Source: Paraconiothyrium sp. Pb-2020
Lineage: Eukaryota > Ascomycota > Dothideomycetes > Pleosporales > Didymosphaeriaceae
Assembly (NCBI GenBank): GCA_022419385.1
Contig: JAJUBI010000006.1
Span: forward strand, 2,046,001 to 2,110,000
Direction of reading: 5' to 3'
DNA: 64,000 nucleotides
The position numbers were made by a program, and so were the translations under genes. This document shows positions 46,611-58,490 of this stretch, one piece after another. The notes under the pieces were generated by a model, which was not told where the DNA came from, did no database searches, and saw only the letters and a program-made list of their open reading frames with translations. Numbering within the stretch: position 1 is the stretch's first letter; every line of letters starts with the position of its first letter.

Positions 46611-49184
46611 TTACCACACCTCAAAATCGTCCTCCACCGCCTTCCCACCCACCCTCGTCTTCTCCGCATACCGATCATCCGCACAGAGCAACTCCACAAA
46701 CGAATTAACCAGCGCGGTCTCTAATCCCATAGTCTGCAGCTTATTCACCATGACCTCGACCTTCCCAGGCTTCTCAAATACACTCTCCCAGATCCACCTC
46801 TTTTTGTTTAACTCCATGTTTGCCTGGTCTAGAATAGTCCATATCTTCGGCAGTGGATCAATGACGTCTAGTTGCGGGCCGGGAGAAGACAATTCAACGA
46901 TGATACCTTGACTCGTCGGTACCGAGGCGAGGTGAAGGATGGTGCCAGTGGGGGAGTAGGTGGTGGTGTAAGAGATGGACTTTGCGCGCTTGGCAGAGGT
47001 GGTTATGCAGCGGATGCCATCTGCTGAGGTTGGTGTATGGGCGATGAGGCGAATCTTCCACTCGCGATTCTTGGGAACGGCGGGGTCGTTGACAGGGTAC
47101 GTGGGTCCGATCTTGAGAACGCCGGTATCTTGCTTGTATATGATGGGTGTATGGACGAAGCGTACGGTTTTACTGGCTTTGGCGTCAACATCCATGCCGT
47201 CATCTGAGGAGGTCGAGGAAGAAGCGGAGGAAACGAGCTGAAACTCGCCGTCGTCGACGGTGGTACCCTTTCCATCGTCTTCAATGAGGTCGAAGGAGCC
47301 GTCTGAGCCGACTACTAGGAGGAGTTCGATGGCCTCGGGGTTCGGGCTGCCGCTCCTTGGATGTCGGGCGGCATCTAGTGGGATGATGGCGCCTTCTGAT
47401 GCGAGAACAGGCGTTTGTGTCAGCGGGCGGTGAAGATTCAAGCTGCGGTCGCCGTAGTAGACGACGCCAGTGAAGATATCTGCGTATCTCTTGGGCGGCA
47501 GCCACGCCTTCGCCGAGCCAAGGTGCGTTGTATCATCCCTCGGCTGCGTGATAGGTGCAAGGAGTAGTTCGCTGCCGAAGCGGTACTCGTTAGGCACCTC
47601 GTAGGCTTCGTCCACCTCTGGGTGATCCCAGTACAGTGGCGTGACCAAGGGCTCGTCATACAAAGCAGAGCGGGCGTTCATGGTGTAGAGGTAGGGGATG
47701 AGGCGGTGTCGAAGACGCAGCGTGTCTTCCATGATTTTGCATGCTTCGTCGTTGTACCGCCATGGTTCCCGACTGTTGAAGGGGTTAACGTCCGAGTGTA
47801 GACGCAAGATGGGCGACCAGCAGCCTAGCTGTACCCATCTTGTCGTCAACTCGTCGCTGTGAATGCCGGCAGTGTGTCCACCAATATCGTGAGACCACCA
47901 CCCATACCCAATGTTCGATGCAGTTGATGTGAACTCCGGCTGGAAATCCAGCGACTCCCACGTAATGATCGCGTCACCTGAGAAGCCGACCTGATATCGT
48001 TGAGCGCCTGGACCACCGAATCGCGAGAAGATCAACGGGCGATCGTTGCTACGGCCGATGTCTAGGAAATGGAAATGGTTCAGCACCCACAGTGGGTCAA
48101 CACCGGGAATCTTTGATCCTTCGCCCTGCTGCCAGTCGATCCACCAGAAGTCGATACCCCTAGCTTCATGCTGTTGGTGCACAATGTCAAAGTATGCATC
48201 AATAAACTTCCTGTCCGTGCAATCGAATCGCACCGGCTCTTTGGATTTCGGGTTGATGCCCATGGCCTTCGCTACCTCTTCATACTGTTCTTCCCAATGC
48301 CGTATACCATCTGCAGGGTGTACATTGAGCGAGACTCTCATCCCGCGATCATGTAATTTCTTGATAAAGGCATCCGGGTCCGGAAAGAGCTCTTTGTTCC
48401 AAGTATAGCCAGTCCACCCGTTTTCGCCGGCGGGGATCTCCTTCCCTGGGATGACCAAGTGCCAATCCATATCCACGACCGCAACGTTAATCGGGACGTT
48501 GTCCTTACTCAGATGGTCATGTAGTTCCAAATACTCTTTTTCATCATACCGATGATATCTGGACCACCAGTTGCCCATCGCGAACCTCGGCAGCAGCGGT
48601 TGACTTCCGCTCACAGCGAAGTATGCCCGTACTGCTTCACGGTAATCGTGTCCATACACGAACATGTATTCGTCGCTTCTATCTTTCTTCTCCCCTGACC
48701 GGCGCGGCGCAATCCACCCATTATCTTCAAAAAGCATCGTTTTGCTATCATCCAACACGGCGAAGCCCTCCCTACTCAGCACACCAGGACCCAAATCCAC
48801 TCGTCCATTCGCCTGGTCCAGCGTCCTAGTCGTGCCTCCTAAATTCGAAACTTCCTGCCCATAGGTCCACTTCGCGCTCATCGATCCCTTCAGATGTATG
48901 ACGAAGCCCTCTGCGCTAAAAGCTTTCTTATTGTACACGACATGGAAGCGCTTGGTCACGATCTCGAGCACATCGTCACGGTCCCAAACGTAGAAATCCG
49001 GCACCGCAAGCTTGCGATTGATCGCGAAAGTGGAGGCGCGGTTCTCGAAGTGTCCGTCTGCAGCCCATTCGAAGCGGAGGAGGCCATCGGTGAGGACGGT
49101 AAAGCGGTACTTGTCGCCAGCGACAATAGCGGAGGGATGCGCAACGGGGTGCGTCTTGAACTCGTAGCGAGCAGGGGGAGCCAT
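46611..49184 (-). CDS. Glycoside hydrolase family 31 alpha-glucosidase
   Basis: A retaining enzyme releasing alpha-glucose (or alpha-xylose) from oligosaccharides. One exon encodes 857 residues from MAPPARYEFKTHPVAHPS; a second ATG five codons upstream (49199) is also possible. There is no signal peptide, so it is probably intracellular. The N-terminal beta-sandwich leads to FAMGNWWSRYHRYDEKEYLE and VAVVDMDWHLV. The nucleophile motif is GIDFWWIDWQQGEGS, where Asp follows WWI. The acid/base region is GFSGDAIITWESLDFQPEFT, then GYGWWSHDIGGHTAG, both GH31 hallmarks. RYGYNDE-like C-terminal domains follow, with PDVFTGV-type sequence. The WIDWQQ variant fits a fungal subgroup distinct from secreted AgdA/AgdB enzymes. 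Confidence 0.93.
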   Translation of the reverse strand: MAPPARYEFKTHPVAHPSAIVAGDKYRFTVLTDGLLRFEWAADGHFENRASTFAINRKLAVPDFYVWDRDDVLEIVTKRFHVVYNKKAFSAEGFVIHLKGSMSAKWTYGQEVSNLGGTTRTLDQANGRVDLGPGVLSREGFAVLDDSKTMLFEDNGWIAPRRSGEKKDRSDEYMFVYGHDYREAVRAYFAVSGSQPLLPRFAMGNWWSRYHRYDEKEYLELHDHLSKDNVPINVAVVDMDWHLVIPGKEIPAGENGWTGYTWNKELFPDPDAFIKKLHDRGMRVSLNVHPADGIRHWEEQYEEVAKAMGINPKSKEPVRFDCTDRKFIDAYFDIVHQQHEARGIDFWWIDWQQGEGSKIPGVDPLWVLNHFHFLDIGRSNDRPLIFSRFGGPGAQRYQVGFSGDAIITWESLDFQPEFTSTASNIGYGWWSHDIGGHTAGIHSDELTTRWVQLGCWSPILRLHSDVNPFNSREPWRYNDEACKIMEDTLRLRHRLIPYLYTMNARSALYDEPLVTPLYWDHPEVDEAYEVPNEYRFGSELLLAPITQPRDDTTHLGSAKAWLPPKRYADIFTGVVYYGDRSLNLHRPLTQTPVLASEGAIIPLDAARHPRSGSPNPEAIELLLVVGSDGSFDLIEDDGKGTTVDDGEFQLVSSASSSTSSDDGMDVDAKASKTVRFVHTPIIYKQDTGVLKIGPTYPVNDPAVPKNREWKIRLIAHTPTSADGIRCITTSAKRAKSISYTTTYSPTGTILHLASVPTSQGIIVELSSPGPQLDVIDPLPKIWTILDQANMELNKKRWIWESVFEKPGKVEVMVNKLQTMGLETALVNSFVELLCADDRYAEKTRVGGKAVEDDFEVW

Positions 49185-49199
49185 GCTTTCGATATACAA

Positions 49200-49895
49200 G
49201 AAGAATGAATCAGCAGCGAAAGGGTATGTGCAAGGCGCGTCCGAACGAGCGCTCGCTCATGGTGGGACAGACGTTGGCGGTGGTGCTGCTGTAAGTAAGG
49301 AATCCGGGGTGATCGTCCAAGCTTCAATGGGGCGCTTGTGGAGCTGATCCGGCCCGAAGGGAGTCAGACGACTCCTTCATTGTGCTGAGACGACTCGTGA
49401 ACTCTTGGCAAAGGGAGTCGGGAAGATCGTACTTTAGAGAGTGTTTCACGCGCCCTTCGTCATTTGGTTGCGTCTCATCGACTGAGTTCCTTTATCGGAG
49501 GTGCGGGGAAGGAGCTGGCCTGCGCTGTTCTGCGCTATTCTGCACCGCTACATATGGTCATTAATTGATACCATATCCATAATCATCGTACAAGAATGAC
49601 TTGAGATGGTACACATACCGATATGCTTTGGTATTACTATGTATAACTACAGTGTGCTGCTCTGGTATGGAATTGGCCTTCCTCTTTCACAGACCCAATG
49701 TGCCCTCGTATCACATGCCTTCAGTCCCAAGGTAACATCTGTTTAAGTTGGTGCATACTTAGTCCTGTTTGAGACGCGCGTGTATCTGGTAGATTTGTAC
49801 TACAAGTCCACACCAATCGCTGCGGCACAGGGAGGCGCAAGCCAGCATAAAGTAAACGCTAAACAACCTTATCGAAGCAGAACACTAACATGCCC
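49200..49895. other. Intergenic region upstream of the GH31 gene
   Basis: A 0.7 kb gap without supported features. Confidence 0.5.
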
Positions 49896-51086
49896 TCACA
49901 ACTCTAACTTCTCCTTCTGCATCCCGTTCCCATTCTTCTCCAAATGCTCCAGCAATAACCTTGCAACAACTTCATGCCCCTCAGGTCTAAGATGAAACAC
50001 TCTCTTCCAACTATCCGGCAACAGCCAATGAATGGTATCCCCAACCATACCTTCATCATCTAAACACCCTGCCTTCGTCTTGTTTATAAACCCCTTTTCA
50101 GGATCAAAATCCCACTCCGGATGCTCCTCCAGCGTCTTATCAATCCTTTTTGCGATATCGCCCTCGAAGCTGTCTTTCGGCACATCCTCGCCGGTACGAT
50201 TACGAAGGTTTTTAGGATCTTCGCCAGAATCCATGGTATCCCATTCGTAGAAAGCGAGCGCAGGCCGGTTTGGTGCGGGCTCGGCGACGCCGGCTTCGCA
50301 GTAGCGGCCGCGCAAGGCTTCGATATGCGCATTGTAGTCTAAGAAGCGTACGCCAGGCCCGCTGTCTGAGACAACGTCAAGGAGGACGCCGTTGACGGCG
50401 CGCACCAAGGCGTTGAGCGCCTGCCGTAGTTCAAGCTTGAGATACTGCTTTGAGGATTCGACTGTGGACCACACGGCCCAGGTGACGTTGTCGCATGCAT
50501 CGTCATCGACGCCGAAGAAGCCTGCGTAGCCGGTAAGGTATATGATGCCATGGGGGCTCATCTTAGACTTTGTGGCGGAAATGAGCGTAGTGATGTTCTT
50601 GTAGAGTTGGTCCTTCGAGGCGACGCGCTGAGCGGCTTCTTGAATGCTTGTCTTGCAGTCGTCTTCGGAAGCCATGTAGAATTGGTAGACGCAGTTGCTC
50701 AAGATGGGTGACAGGCCTATGTCATTGCCACCAGCCGATATGGTTAGAAGGTCCAAGTCAACGCTCAACGCCGGGACCTGTGTTTCTAAGATCTCGGTGC
50801 TTGTTTGACCGGAGCAGGCTAGAAACTGGTGAGTTCGGTTTTGGTTGTGGCCCAAGAGGGATGTATGCAAGATATTCGGGTGGGATCTCGCATATCGGGA
50901 GCAATAGAAATCCAGGCGGTCACCTGCGCCCAAGCCGGCTGAGTATGAGTCGCCTATCGATGCGAATCTTTGGATCCATGGAAATGTCGTAGGTGATGTT
51001 GTTTCCAGTGGAATTTGGTCTAGAGTATTAAACTTAGAGGTGTTTAACGCGGCTGAGAGTAGTAGGATGAGGCTGTGAGGAAGCAT
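49896..51086 (-). CDS. Secreted SGNH/GDSL esterase-lipase
   Basis: A Ser hydrolase of the SGNH superfamily, probably secreted and acting on an ester of lipid or polysaccharide. One exon encodes 396 residues. MLPHSLILLLSAALN is the signal peptide. Block I is FASIGDSYSAGLGAGDR (catalytic Ser in GDSYS), block II SGQTSTEI (oxyanion Gly), block III TISAGGNDIGLSPI (Asn), and block V HLRPEGHEVVARLLLEH (His). Six or more cysteines and several NxT sites support secretion. The 70-residue charged insert between blocks III and V (DTMDSGEDPKNLRNRTGED) is longer than in bacterial members. Substrate is not predictable. Confidence 0.92.
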   Translation of the reverse strand: MLPHSLILLLSAALNTSKFNTLDQIPLETTSPTTFPWIQRFASIGDSYSAGLGAGDRLDFYCSRYARSHPNILHTSLLGHNQNRTHQFLACSGQTSTEILETQVPALSVDLDLLTISAGGNDIGLSPILSNCVYQFYMASEDDCKTSIQEAAQRVASKDQLYKNITTLISATKSKMSPHGIIYLTGYAGFFGVDDDACDNVTWAVWSTVESSKQYLKLELRQALNALVRAVNGVLLDVVSDSGPGVRFLDYNAHIEALRGRYCEAGVAEPAPNRPALAFYEWDTMDSGEDPKNLRNRTGEDVPKDSFEGDIAKRIDKTLEEHPEWDFDPEKGFINKTKAGCLDDEGMVGDTIHWLLPDSWKRVFHLRPEGHEVVARLLLEHLEKNGNGMQKEKLEL

Positions 51087-51459
51087 GATGAATAGAAGCG
51101 ACGCAACACCAGGTTGGCTCGAAATATTAAGTCAGTGTAACAAGACATAGGAGAGGATTGGAGAGTGTAGAGACAAGACAATATATTGGTCAGATCAGGA
51201 TGCGGGGAGTTGTTATCTTTGTTGCCTGCGGGAGCGGTTGCTTGGCAAAGCGGTGGTCATCTGTCCCGCGTTGCGCGAACCACGAGGGGGCGCTGCGCGA
51301 ATCGAGTGGCTCGTTCAAAGATGACGCGCTTTCGAAAAGAGCTGCGTGGAGACTCGAGGTCAACATAGCCTAAGTGACGCTGCTCTACGAGCCTGTATAG
51401 ACAGTGAGCTAGTACAGTGAACATTGAACCAGTTCCGAAGACCTAGAGAACGAGCAAGC
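51087..51459. other. Intergenic region
   Basis: This gap lies between the esterase start and the UreF stop. No feature is seen. Confidence 0.5.
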
Positions 51460-52397
51460 TCATGAATTGAAGATGCGACTGTACAACTTCTCATGTCTAC
51501 CGACCCAAAGATCCATGACCGGCACGCTCTGCCCTGCGTCTTCAACCTTCGTCTCCCAGCCCTCTTCCACCAGCCCTCTTATCCTGCCCTGTAGCTCTGT
51601 GCTTGCCAGCACAGTCTGCGCCTGGTACGGCCCCATGACACTGGCGCGAACGGCCGCGCTGACTACCGTGCGCGCATGCGAGAAAAGAAACAGGTATGCA
51701 GAAGCGCGCAACGGGACGTCGAGCACGCGGGTAACCAGACCCCATAGTGGCGCCAGATGCGCGTTGATCAGGTCCGATCTCCGAAGGGCGGCAGAGAAGG
51801 ATGTAAGCGCTTCGACAGGCCCACCCTCTTCCGGAAGTCTGCCGTCGCGCGATGGGTTATTGGTAGCGGTTAGACCGTATTGCGCCTTGTAGCTACGTTC
51901 CCACACAGTGAGCAGCGCCCGTCCTTGGGCTATGCTTGCCCGTCGCGCGACCGTGCAGGGTGTGCTTGCGTCGAAGTCATTGTCCAGTGTCTCGATGTCT
52001 GCGGGGCTGCGGTAGCCTGCAAAGACATACGGCAGCGCGGTACTGGCGAGCGTGGAGAGAGATAGGCGGAGGAAGACGTTGAACGATGGAAGTTGCGACG
52101 CAAATGGGGGGCTAGGCTTATGATGCGCAAGATATGATTCTAGCCCGCTGCTGAATGCGAAAGACCCTAATGGAAGTGCTGAATCGGCAAGGAGTAGTAA
52201 TGCATGCAGCGCTGTGGCTCTGTTAGACTTGCAACAAAACAGCTATCGTGTGCCGATGACGAACCTGCCTCGCTGGTAAGGGTCGAGGGGGTGATGGAGA
52301 CATCTTCGGCATTCAGTCGGGACCTCGCATCTTGGAGACGCCGTTCGAGGTCAGCGATCTCGTCTCTCAGAGATTGCTGGCTGTCGGGAGTGGTCAT
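51460..52397 (-). CDS. Urease accessory protein UreF
   Basis: UreF works with UreD and UreG to insert nickel into urease. Exons 52265-52397 and 51460-52217 give 296 residues. The UreF start is clear: ALLLLADSALPLGSFAFSSG followed by LESYLAH. Downstream the helical repeat domain includes GRALLTVWERSYKAQYGL, LINAHLAPLWGLV and SAYLFLFSHARTVVSAAVRA. The first 45 residues (DEIADLERRLQDARSRLN) form a coiled-coil extension found in fungal forms only. The intron is 47 bases, with acceptor at AACAGAG chosen because only this phase keeps the family reading frame. Length is normal. Presence implies the fungus uses urea through a nickel urease. Confidence 0.93.
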
Positions 52398-52840
52398 GGA
52401 GAGATGATGAAGAAGCATGAGCGGGGAACTTCTCAAGTGGAGGCTTGGCAACAGGTCCTGCACACGCATTCCACGATCGATGAAGGACGTGTTGCATTGC
52501 GCTCCTCATCCGAAGATTGTAGTATACTATTATTACAGTCGATCATCAGATGTCATATCCCAAGTTCCTGTAACTCCAATGGACCAAACAATTCGTGACC
52601 ACCCATCCAGGCTAATCCCGCTTGAGGATGCAAGTCCCCTACTAAAATCGCTACCAATGTGGGCCTGGGTATCAAGATTACGCCCCGAGCGAGCCGCAGG
52701 TCGCTGTCAACATTCCAAATCAAGACTCGCGCTCGTACAAGTCGACAAACACCCGCAGACGACTGCAAAACCCTTCGGCTTCGGGAGACACGCCTGTGGC
52801 GATATACAAGATGCCGTGATATACTGACGGGAGGCGAGTA

Positions 52841-53312
52841 CTAAGGCGACGACTTCACCTCTTCTTTGCTCGCGTCCTGGTCTTTCTTTGGGATATCAGC
52901 GAACATGGTCGCGCCCTTAGCCGACTCGAATTTCTTGGAGCTCGTGCTCTTGAAGAGCGTCTGCGGCTTAGCCCTGCATTAGTTAGCGCTTGCCCTGCAT
53001 GTCAACATGCACTCTTGCGTCGACGTACTTCTTGGTGATATGCTTGTTGCGAAAAGCGCTGAGCTTCTGTGTAGCCGGAGACTGGATCGAGTCGCTCGGA
53101 GAGACGTACTGCTGCGTCCTGCATAGCATTAGCGTCCCTTGCCACGCAGGTCGGCAAAGACGTTCTTACGTGTCTTTCTCCTTCAGACGCAACATAAACT
53201 CCTGCCGGTGGACATCGAGGCTCTTGGGCTCAGGCTTGTCTGACTTTTTTTCGGGAGAGGTCGGTTTCATCTGCGCGTTGGTGTCGCGAACGCTGAGCAC
53301 GTTGGCGGCCAT
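52841..53312 (-). CDS. Spo12-family cell-cycle protein
   Basis: Spo12 proteins are small nuclear regulators of mitotic exit and meiosis. Exons 53170-53312, 53029-53118 and 52841-52973 give 121 residues. The start MAANVLSVRDTNAQ and the short conserved core TQQYVSPSDSIQSPATQKLS then FRNKHITKKAKPQTLF match the Spo12 domain, with its SPSD-x3-SP phosphosite pattern likely targeted by cyclin-dependent kinase. The tail is Lys/Ser-rich and disordered. All three joins keep phase. A longer N-terminal frame upstream of 53312 is ignored because MAANVL is the family start. Confidence 0.85.
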
Positions 53313-54995
53313 GGCTGCAAGCAAAAAGCTTTGAGATAGATTGTGGTAGCGTAAAGTATGTCGAGCGAAAGGCTGATAAGATGTGCTGCACAGCGATCCG
53401 ATGCGCGATGGTGGTGGAGCAAGGGCATAAAAATGTGTGAAGGGTTTGTTTACATTGTTGGTGTTGCGGGGCAACCGCGGCCAACGTCATTGCTCAGTGC
53501 CACTTCCCTGTCCTTCAACCTCAGTCGTGGTGACTCACGTATGCTCTCATTCTGCACAGCCAATATTAATGCGACGTGACCACTCTGCAAATGCAATATC
53601 GTACCCACGAGCGACTCCCCGCCCGCTGCGCAACGATCAAGTGACAATTTACTGCAAGCTCCTTTTTACCCATGATCTTGGCCGGAACTATGGACATCAA
53701 CCCTAGCCTGGCGTCGATGATCATATCAGTCCTCGGCCTCGAAGAGCGGCTTCGAAAGGTTGTGCCTCTCAGGCATCTCGATAGAGGCGCTCGGGTAGTG
53801 TACACTGTACAGGTGCACTCTGTCCGGTGGCAGTCTTTTTGTCCAAAGCTCGGATGGCGTTCGGAAGCTGTTCTTAAACCTCTCGCCGAATTGCTCGCCG
53901 ATATTCAGGATAAGAAGAGCGGTGATGTGATCATACGGTCTGGTCCTGTCTGCCTTTCACATAACGCAAAATGCTACCAAATGTCCTATATTTCCGGGCC
54001 TGCAGAAGGCATGAGAGGGGCGGGGGAGTCAAGTATAGTAATCCTTTGAAGATCACTGGTCTGGTACTTTTACCTACCCTCTATACCGAACGTTACGCGT
54101 CTTCGTCATCGTCTGCTTCTTCCTGAAGAGATTGCCTTTTGCGCCATCCGATGTCCAATCTTCGGAGGAAATCAACGGACCGACAGATTTAATGTGTATA
54201 TTGCAAGGAAAGACTGCGCTGCTTTGAGGAAGGCGTTGGTCTGATGAGTCTTGGTTTTATTGGGGGTTGTAGGTATCATTGCAGCACATTGTCCCCGTTT
54301 CTGCACAACCGACATAATTGCAATAGTGGTTACTGTTAACTGGTCACTGGTCACTGGTAAGTGATTTGGGTGTAACGAATGTTTAGACAACGTCGCTAGT
54401 ATTTGGGAGAGACGTGGTCGAAAGGGAAGAGACGTAAAATGTGAGGGCTATCAATGAGCTGTATGGATATCCTTGAGGCGACTTGCATTTGTTGTAGACG
54501 AGGCTAGCTTCTTAGTGTAAGTCCAGGTGAAGGTAAGCATGACTTGACCAACTCGGGCAGCGTGTCATCCAGCTTTTTAGAGTTTTGGTCCTGTCATCTT
54601 ATTCATTCAGAACTAAATTAGACTATTTTCTCGTATACCACAATTCACCATGCGCAGATCTGATTAGTTCATGGCCAGTCTAGACCCGAATGATACTCAT
54701 TTATCATAGAAAGCCGAACTTGGCTCTTGAACATTATCTTGCGGTGCCAACCCGAGCGGAGTCTTGTAAGATCGCCATCCAAGATCTTGCCCCTCATCAC
54801 TGGCAGATGACCATAGAGTGAGAGGGCGCTCTGTGCGCCGTCACATCCCGGGCGACTCTCACTCAGGACTATGTACGCGTCGCCATTCTACCTGGACAAG
54901 AGATGCAATGTTGAGGTAGGTAATTACATCCAGTTCAGTCATCTAGATGCCGCTTCCCATCGCAGCAAGCTCGACGCGCTCCTTCCACATTTGCC
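53313..54995. other. Intergenic region
   Basis: About 1.7 kb without a gene I can support. A 125-codon plus-strand frame (53672-54049) is the best candidate but has no domain, signal or partner exons. Confidence 0.45.
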
Positions 54996-56198
54996 TCAGT
55001 CTCTTCGCTGCGCACCACGTTCCATCTGTCGATCTAGTTCGATCATGGCCCTCACACCCGGATCCATGCGGCTCATGATGTTCTCTTGCTCAGCTCTGCA
55101 TAATCTTATATCTTCGTCGTATCTGCCTTTTTCATGCTCAACTGCGATCACCTCGGCCTCGCCCACGTCGATCGCCGTCTCCAATTGTACCAGCTCGGCT
55201 TGAAGCTCATCTTGCTTAGTGCGCAGTTGCTCGACGTTTTTTTTGGCGGCGTCGAGTCGTTGTTGAGCGGAGTTAACAGCCGTGCCAATCTGAAGTTCCC
55301 TGGCCTGTGCAGCCTGAAGTATCATAACAGAGTCGGTGTTTACTCGGGGAGAGTTGTAGGACTGTGCACCGTTACTATAGTGGATGGTAGCACGACAATT
55401 AGAAACTTACATTTGGAACCGGGTGCTGTGAAGGCGTAGGCATAACCTGTCCTGGGTCCATTTCCATCTTAATGGGGTAGTCATCCTCCACCGTTTCGAT
55501 GGACTCCATCGGCTCACCGAGGCCTTTCTCTTGAATAGCATCTCTGTAATCCTTGCAAGATCGGGTGACCAGATTCACCAGGGTCTTGCTAACTTCTATA
55601 GGAAAGGATGCTGTCACGCCTTTCTTGTAGAGGTAGAATTTAACGGTCGCAGTGAGGACCGACGGTGTTTCGCAGTGTTTGTATTCATCTCGCAGTATGG
55701 CTGAATGAACATCGGTCGCGTTGTGTCTCGTGCCTTTTCCACGCCGCTTACCGAGGCTGTAATACGTAAGATCCGGGATACCATTAGAAATGTTGTTGTC
55801 AAGTAGGTAAGCCCAAAGTGGCGATGCTGGTCCACTCTCGTCCTCAATGTCGCCAATTCTGATCTTCTTAGCGAGTGCCATTTTCTTTCCCGTGAGGAAT
55901 TTTTGGTCCTCATGAAGACAAATGACCGCTTGGGAGAAAGGAAGCACATCAAGCAGGTCACCTTCGGCTCCCATTCCAGCCTCTAATTGCCGCAAAGCAT
56001 GGAATTGGGCTGCGCTCTTGTCGAGAGTTCGGTTGCGCTGGACCGGCGGCGAGATAACCCTACGCGTCGCGCCCGTTTTGTCTGGTTGGTTGGGAACCTA
56101 TCTGCGTCAGCTGTGTGCGCAGATACCCAAGATATCAAGATACCCAAGATATCAAGATACCCAAGATATCAAGATACCCAAGATATCAAGATTACCAT
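54996..56198 (-). CDS. Coiled-coil protein of unknown function (1)
   Basis: The model has exons 56196-56198 (ATG only, plus leader), 55411-56097 and 54996-55313, giving 335 residues. The middle exon encodes a globular part with SGPASPLWAYLLDNNISNGI, YYSLGKRRGKGTRHNATDVH and TATVKFYLYKKGVTASFPIE. The last exon is a continuous coiled coil (RLDAAKKNVEQLRTKQDELQ onward) ending RQMERGAQRRD. The second intron has a GTAAGT donor and an ACTTCAG acceptor. The start is uncertain: the second exon has no ATG of its own before a stop, so I use the ATG at 56198 across an intron that contains a 17-base tandem repeat. It resembles its neighbours in layout but I cannot name a family. Confidence 0.6.
56121..56188. 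repeat. 17-base tandem repeat, four copies
   Basis: The unit AGATACCCAAGATATCA repeats four times without mismatch and then decays. It lies inside the proposed first intron of the coiled-coil gene. Confidence 0.95.
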
Positions 56199-56861
56199 GA
56201 TTGCGGCACGAATACTGTGCTGTTATGAAAGACTGATCTTGTGAGTCGAAGGTTTTCGAGATGAGCGATTAGGCTGGGCATAGAGAGAGCAAACGGAGCG
56301 AACTACTGCTTGATTTCACACAGACTATCATTCGGGCGAGGTGAAAGGGAATTGCGCAGCACGTGCCTAAATTAGCAAAATAAGTAAGAAACAGAAAGGT
56401 GAGAGCTGGTTGCGGAACCTTTTCTTGACGCAACGTTGCTTTACACAGTGGAAACCCTTATAATATGTGGCGACTAGCAGTAAAGAATGCCTGCATAGTC
56501 TAGCGCAACAGTCAGGCCCCATTTTGTGATCCAGTAGCATCCCGCCGGATCGACCAGTAATCGGGCATCTCTCAACCTTCAATTCCACCGAAGCTCCCAA
56601 TCATGGTCATCGTCACGCCATGATGGCCCTCAAAATATTTGTTCGCGTGGATACGATAACTCCAGGTCGCTAGACCAGCCCAATACATGTGCCTTGTGAC
56701 AAGCATAGCATCGTTCCAGATACCCAACACCTCTATTCAAGTGCACTGTGCTCTTCTACAGTTCGTACCGCATTTGACCGAAGACTCGACGGAAGTCATC
56801 CCTGAACAAGCTTTTCGGAACCACGACCCAAAGTCGTGCTTGCTTGTGGTCACTTTGACAT
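56199..56861. other. Intergenic region between coiled-coil genes
   Basis: No supported feature; short frames only. Confidence 0.5.
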
Positions 56862-58490
56862 TCACATAAGGGTGACGGCCCCCTCTGCTGGAGTCAATGC
56901 CTCCCAAGCGCGTTGCACCTCTTGGCACGCAACGCCTAGTTCTCGGCTTACAGTGGCATCCTGCGCTTGCAAAGTTTCAAGACGGACTTTGCAAGTGGTT
57001 ATTTGCTCGAATATTTTGGCGCGGCGAGCTTCAATCAAAGCAAACTCTTCCCTGACCAGATAATCTAGCTGAATCTCCTTTGTAACCGGGTCTGCGATAC
57101 TATGATGTTGAGCTTCAAGTTCTCTGATTTCAGCTTCTAGGTCATGTTTTTGGCTTCTTAAAGCTTCATGGGAGGCTTGAATCCTTCCATGATTCCTCCG
57201 TGCTTCCTCATAGCCTCCGACGTTGGAGCTTTCTCGCAGGTGGTGGACGTCCTGTATCTATCAGTCAGTGAGATGCATCGTAATTACTCGGCTTGACAGA
57301 CCATCGAATCCTTTCTATATTCTGTACCAGATGCCCGGCAAATGAACGCGCTGCTTGAGCCCTCAATGTTCTGAAATGCCGCGGACGGTTCAAGAATGCT
57401 GTGGGGAAAGACGATAGAATTTCCTCGTCGGTTGTTGTTCATATCTTCCGCGACACCTGCCGAATCGGTCAATACATTGCCTATGGCCATCTTGTCAGGC
57501 ACGTATGGTAGCTTTATCTCAGGCTCCTGCGCGCGTCTAAGGAGCAATTCTTGTTCAGGGTTCGGCGTGGGTTGATTGGCAGGCTTTTGGACAGGCGGTG
57601 GCCCATATTTCTGGAAAAGCTTCTGACAAGGCTGCTGGACCAACTTGCGAACAGGCTCCATAGTATGCTTCTCAACAGAGTGCCGACCGGGCGTTTGGAC
57701 GTGTCCCTTTTCAGACTTTTGCGTTTCTCTTCCAAAGTCTGTCCCCGCAGTCTTTCCAGTATGTTCTTGAAGACGCTCCATGGTAGATGGTGCATGGGGA
57801 TCAGCTGCTTGGGACGAAGAATTTGACGCATTCATGATAGAGGTGCAGACGGCGAGAAGGTCCGAAGCGAGTGCATCCATCTGCGGATGATGATGTGGCA
57901 GTGGATCTAAACGAGCAAAGTAATACATCGCGAGCGCGACCATTTCCGCTTTATTGGTGGCATGCACGAATGCTTCAGCACGTTGCTCCTTCTTGACGCT
58001 ATCCCACGTGTAGAGATCCGCGAGCTCCGAAACATGACGCTTGGTATCAGGGTCGAAAGCGTGATAAGTAAGCTTGTAAGGGAACGTTCCTCCGTCTTCG
58101 TGAAGGAAGATATACACTTCGCCTGACCGGAAGATACCGTAAAAAATGGCTACAAGTGCTATCAGCATCGGATAGACTTCTCGTCGTACCTGCGCCACTC
58201 AACGGGAGCTACGTACCGTTTGGGCGGTTCTTTTTGTGTTGTTCGAACACAAATCTGTCCAGATCTGCCATTGACTCCGGCGCGGTCAGTTCGTTATCCA
58301 GGACGTGCCGATGCACCAGGAGTTTGCTGAAAGCGGCTTGTAGCGCAGCTAGCTTGTTGCTATCCGTCCCGCAAGCAGTTTGTAATTGTTCTATCAGATC
58401 TGCACTGGGCCCACTGGCATGTTGTTCCACCGCCAAAGTGACGGCTGTAGGGATCGTCGCCAGATATTGGTCGTTATAAAGTTCAGGCAT
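56862..58490 (-). CDS. Coiled-coil protein of unknown function (2)
   Basis: Exons 58217-58490, 57302-58149 and 56862-57251 join in phase to 503 residues. The N-terminal 100 residues (MPELYNDQYLATIPTAVTLA) are helical. The next part looks globular, with GIFRSGEVYIFLHEDGGTFP, KLTYHAFDPDTKRHVSELAD and FVHATNKAEMVALAMYYFAR. A Pro/Gln-rich linker contains irregular repeats of the type VQKPANQPTPNPEQ between about residues 250 and 330. The last exon is a long coiled coil (ALRSQKHDLEAEIRELEAQH onward). There is no signal peptide or membrane segment. The globular-then-coiled layout parallels the gene at 54996 and the partial one at the window edge, suggesting a local family. Function is unknown. Confidence 0.65.

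Noticed and set aside
53672..54049. 125-codon plus-strand frame as a gene
   Set aside because: No domain, signal peptide, membrane segment or neighbouring exon; composition like random frames nearby.
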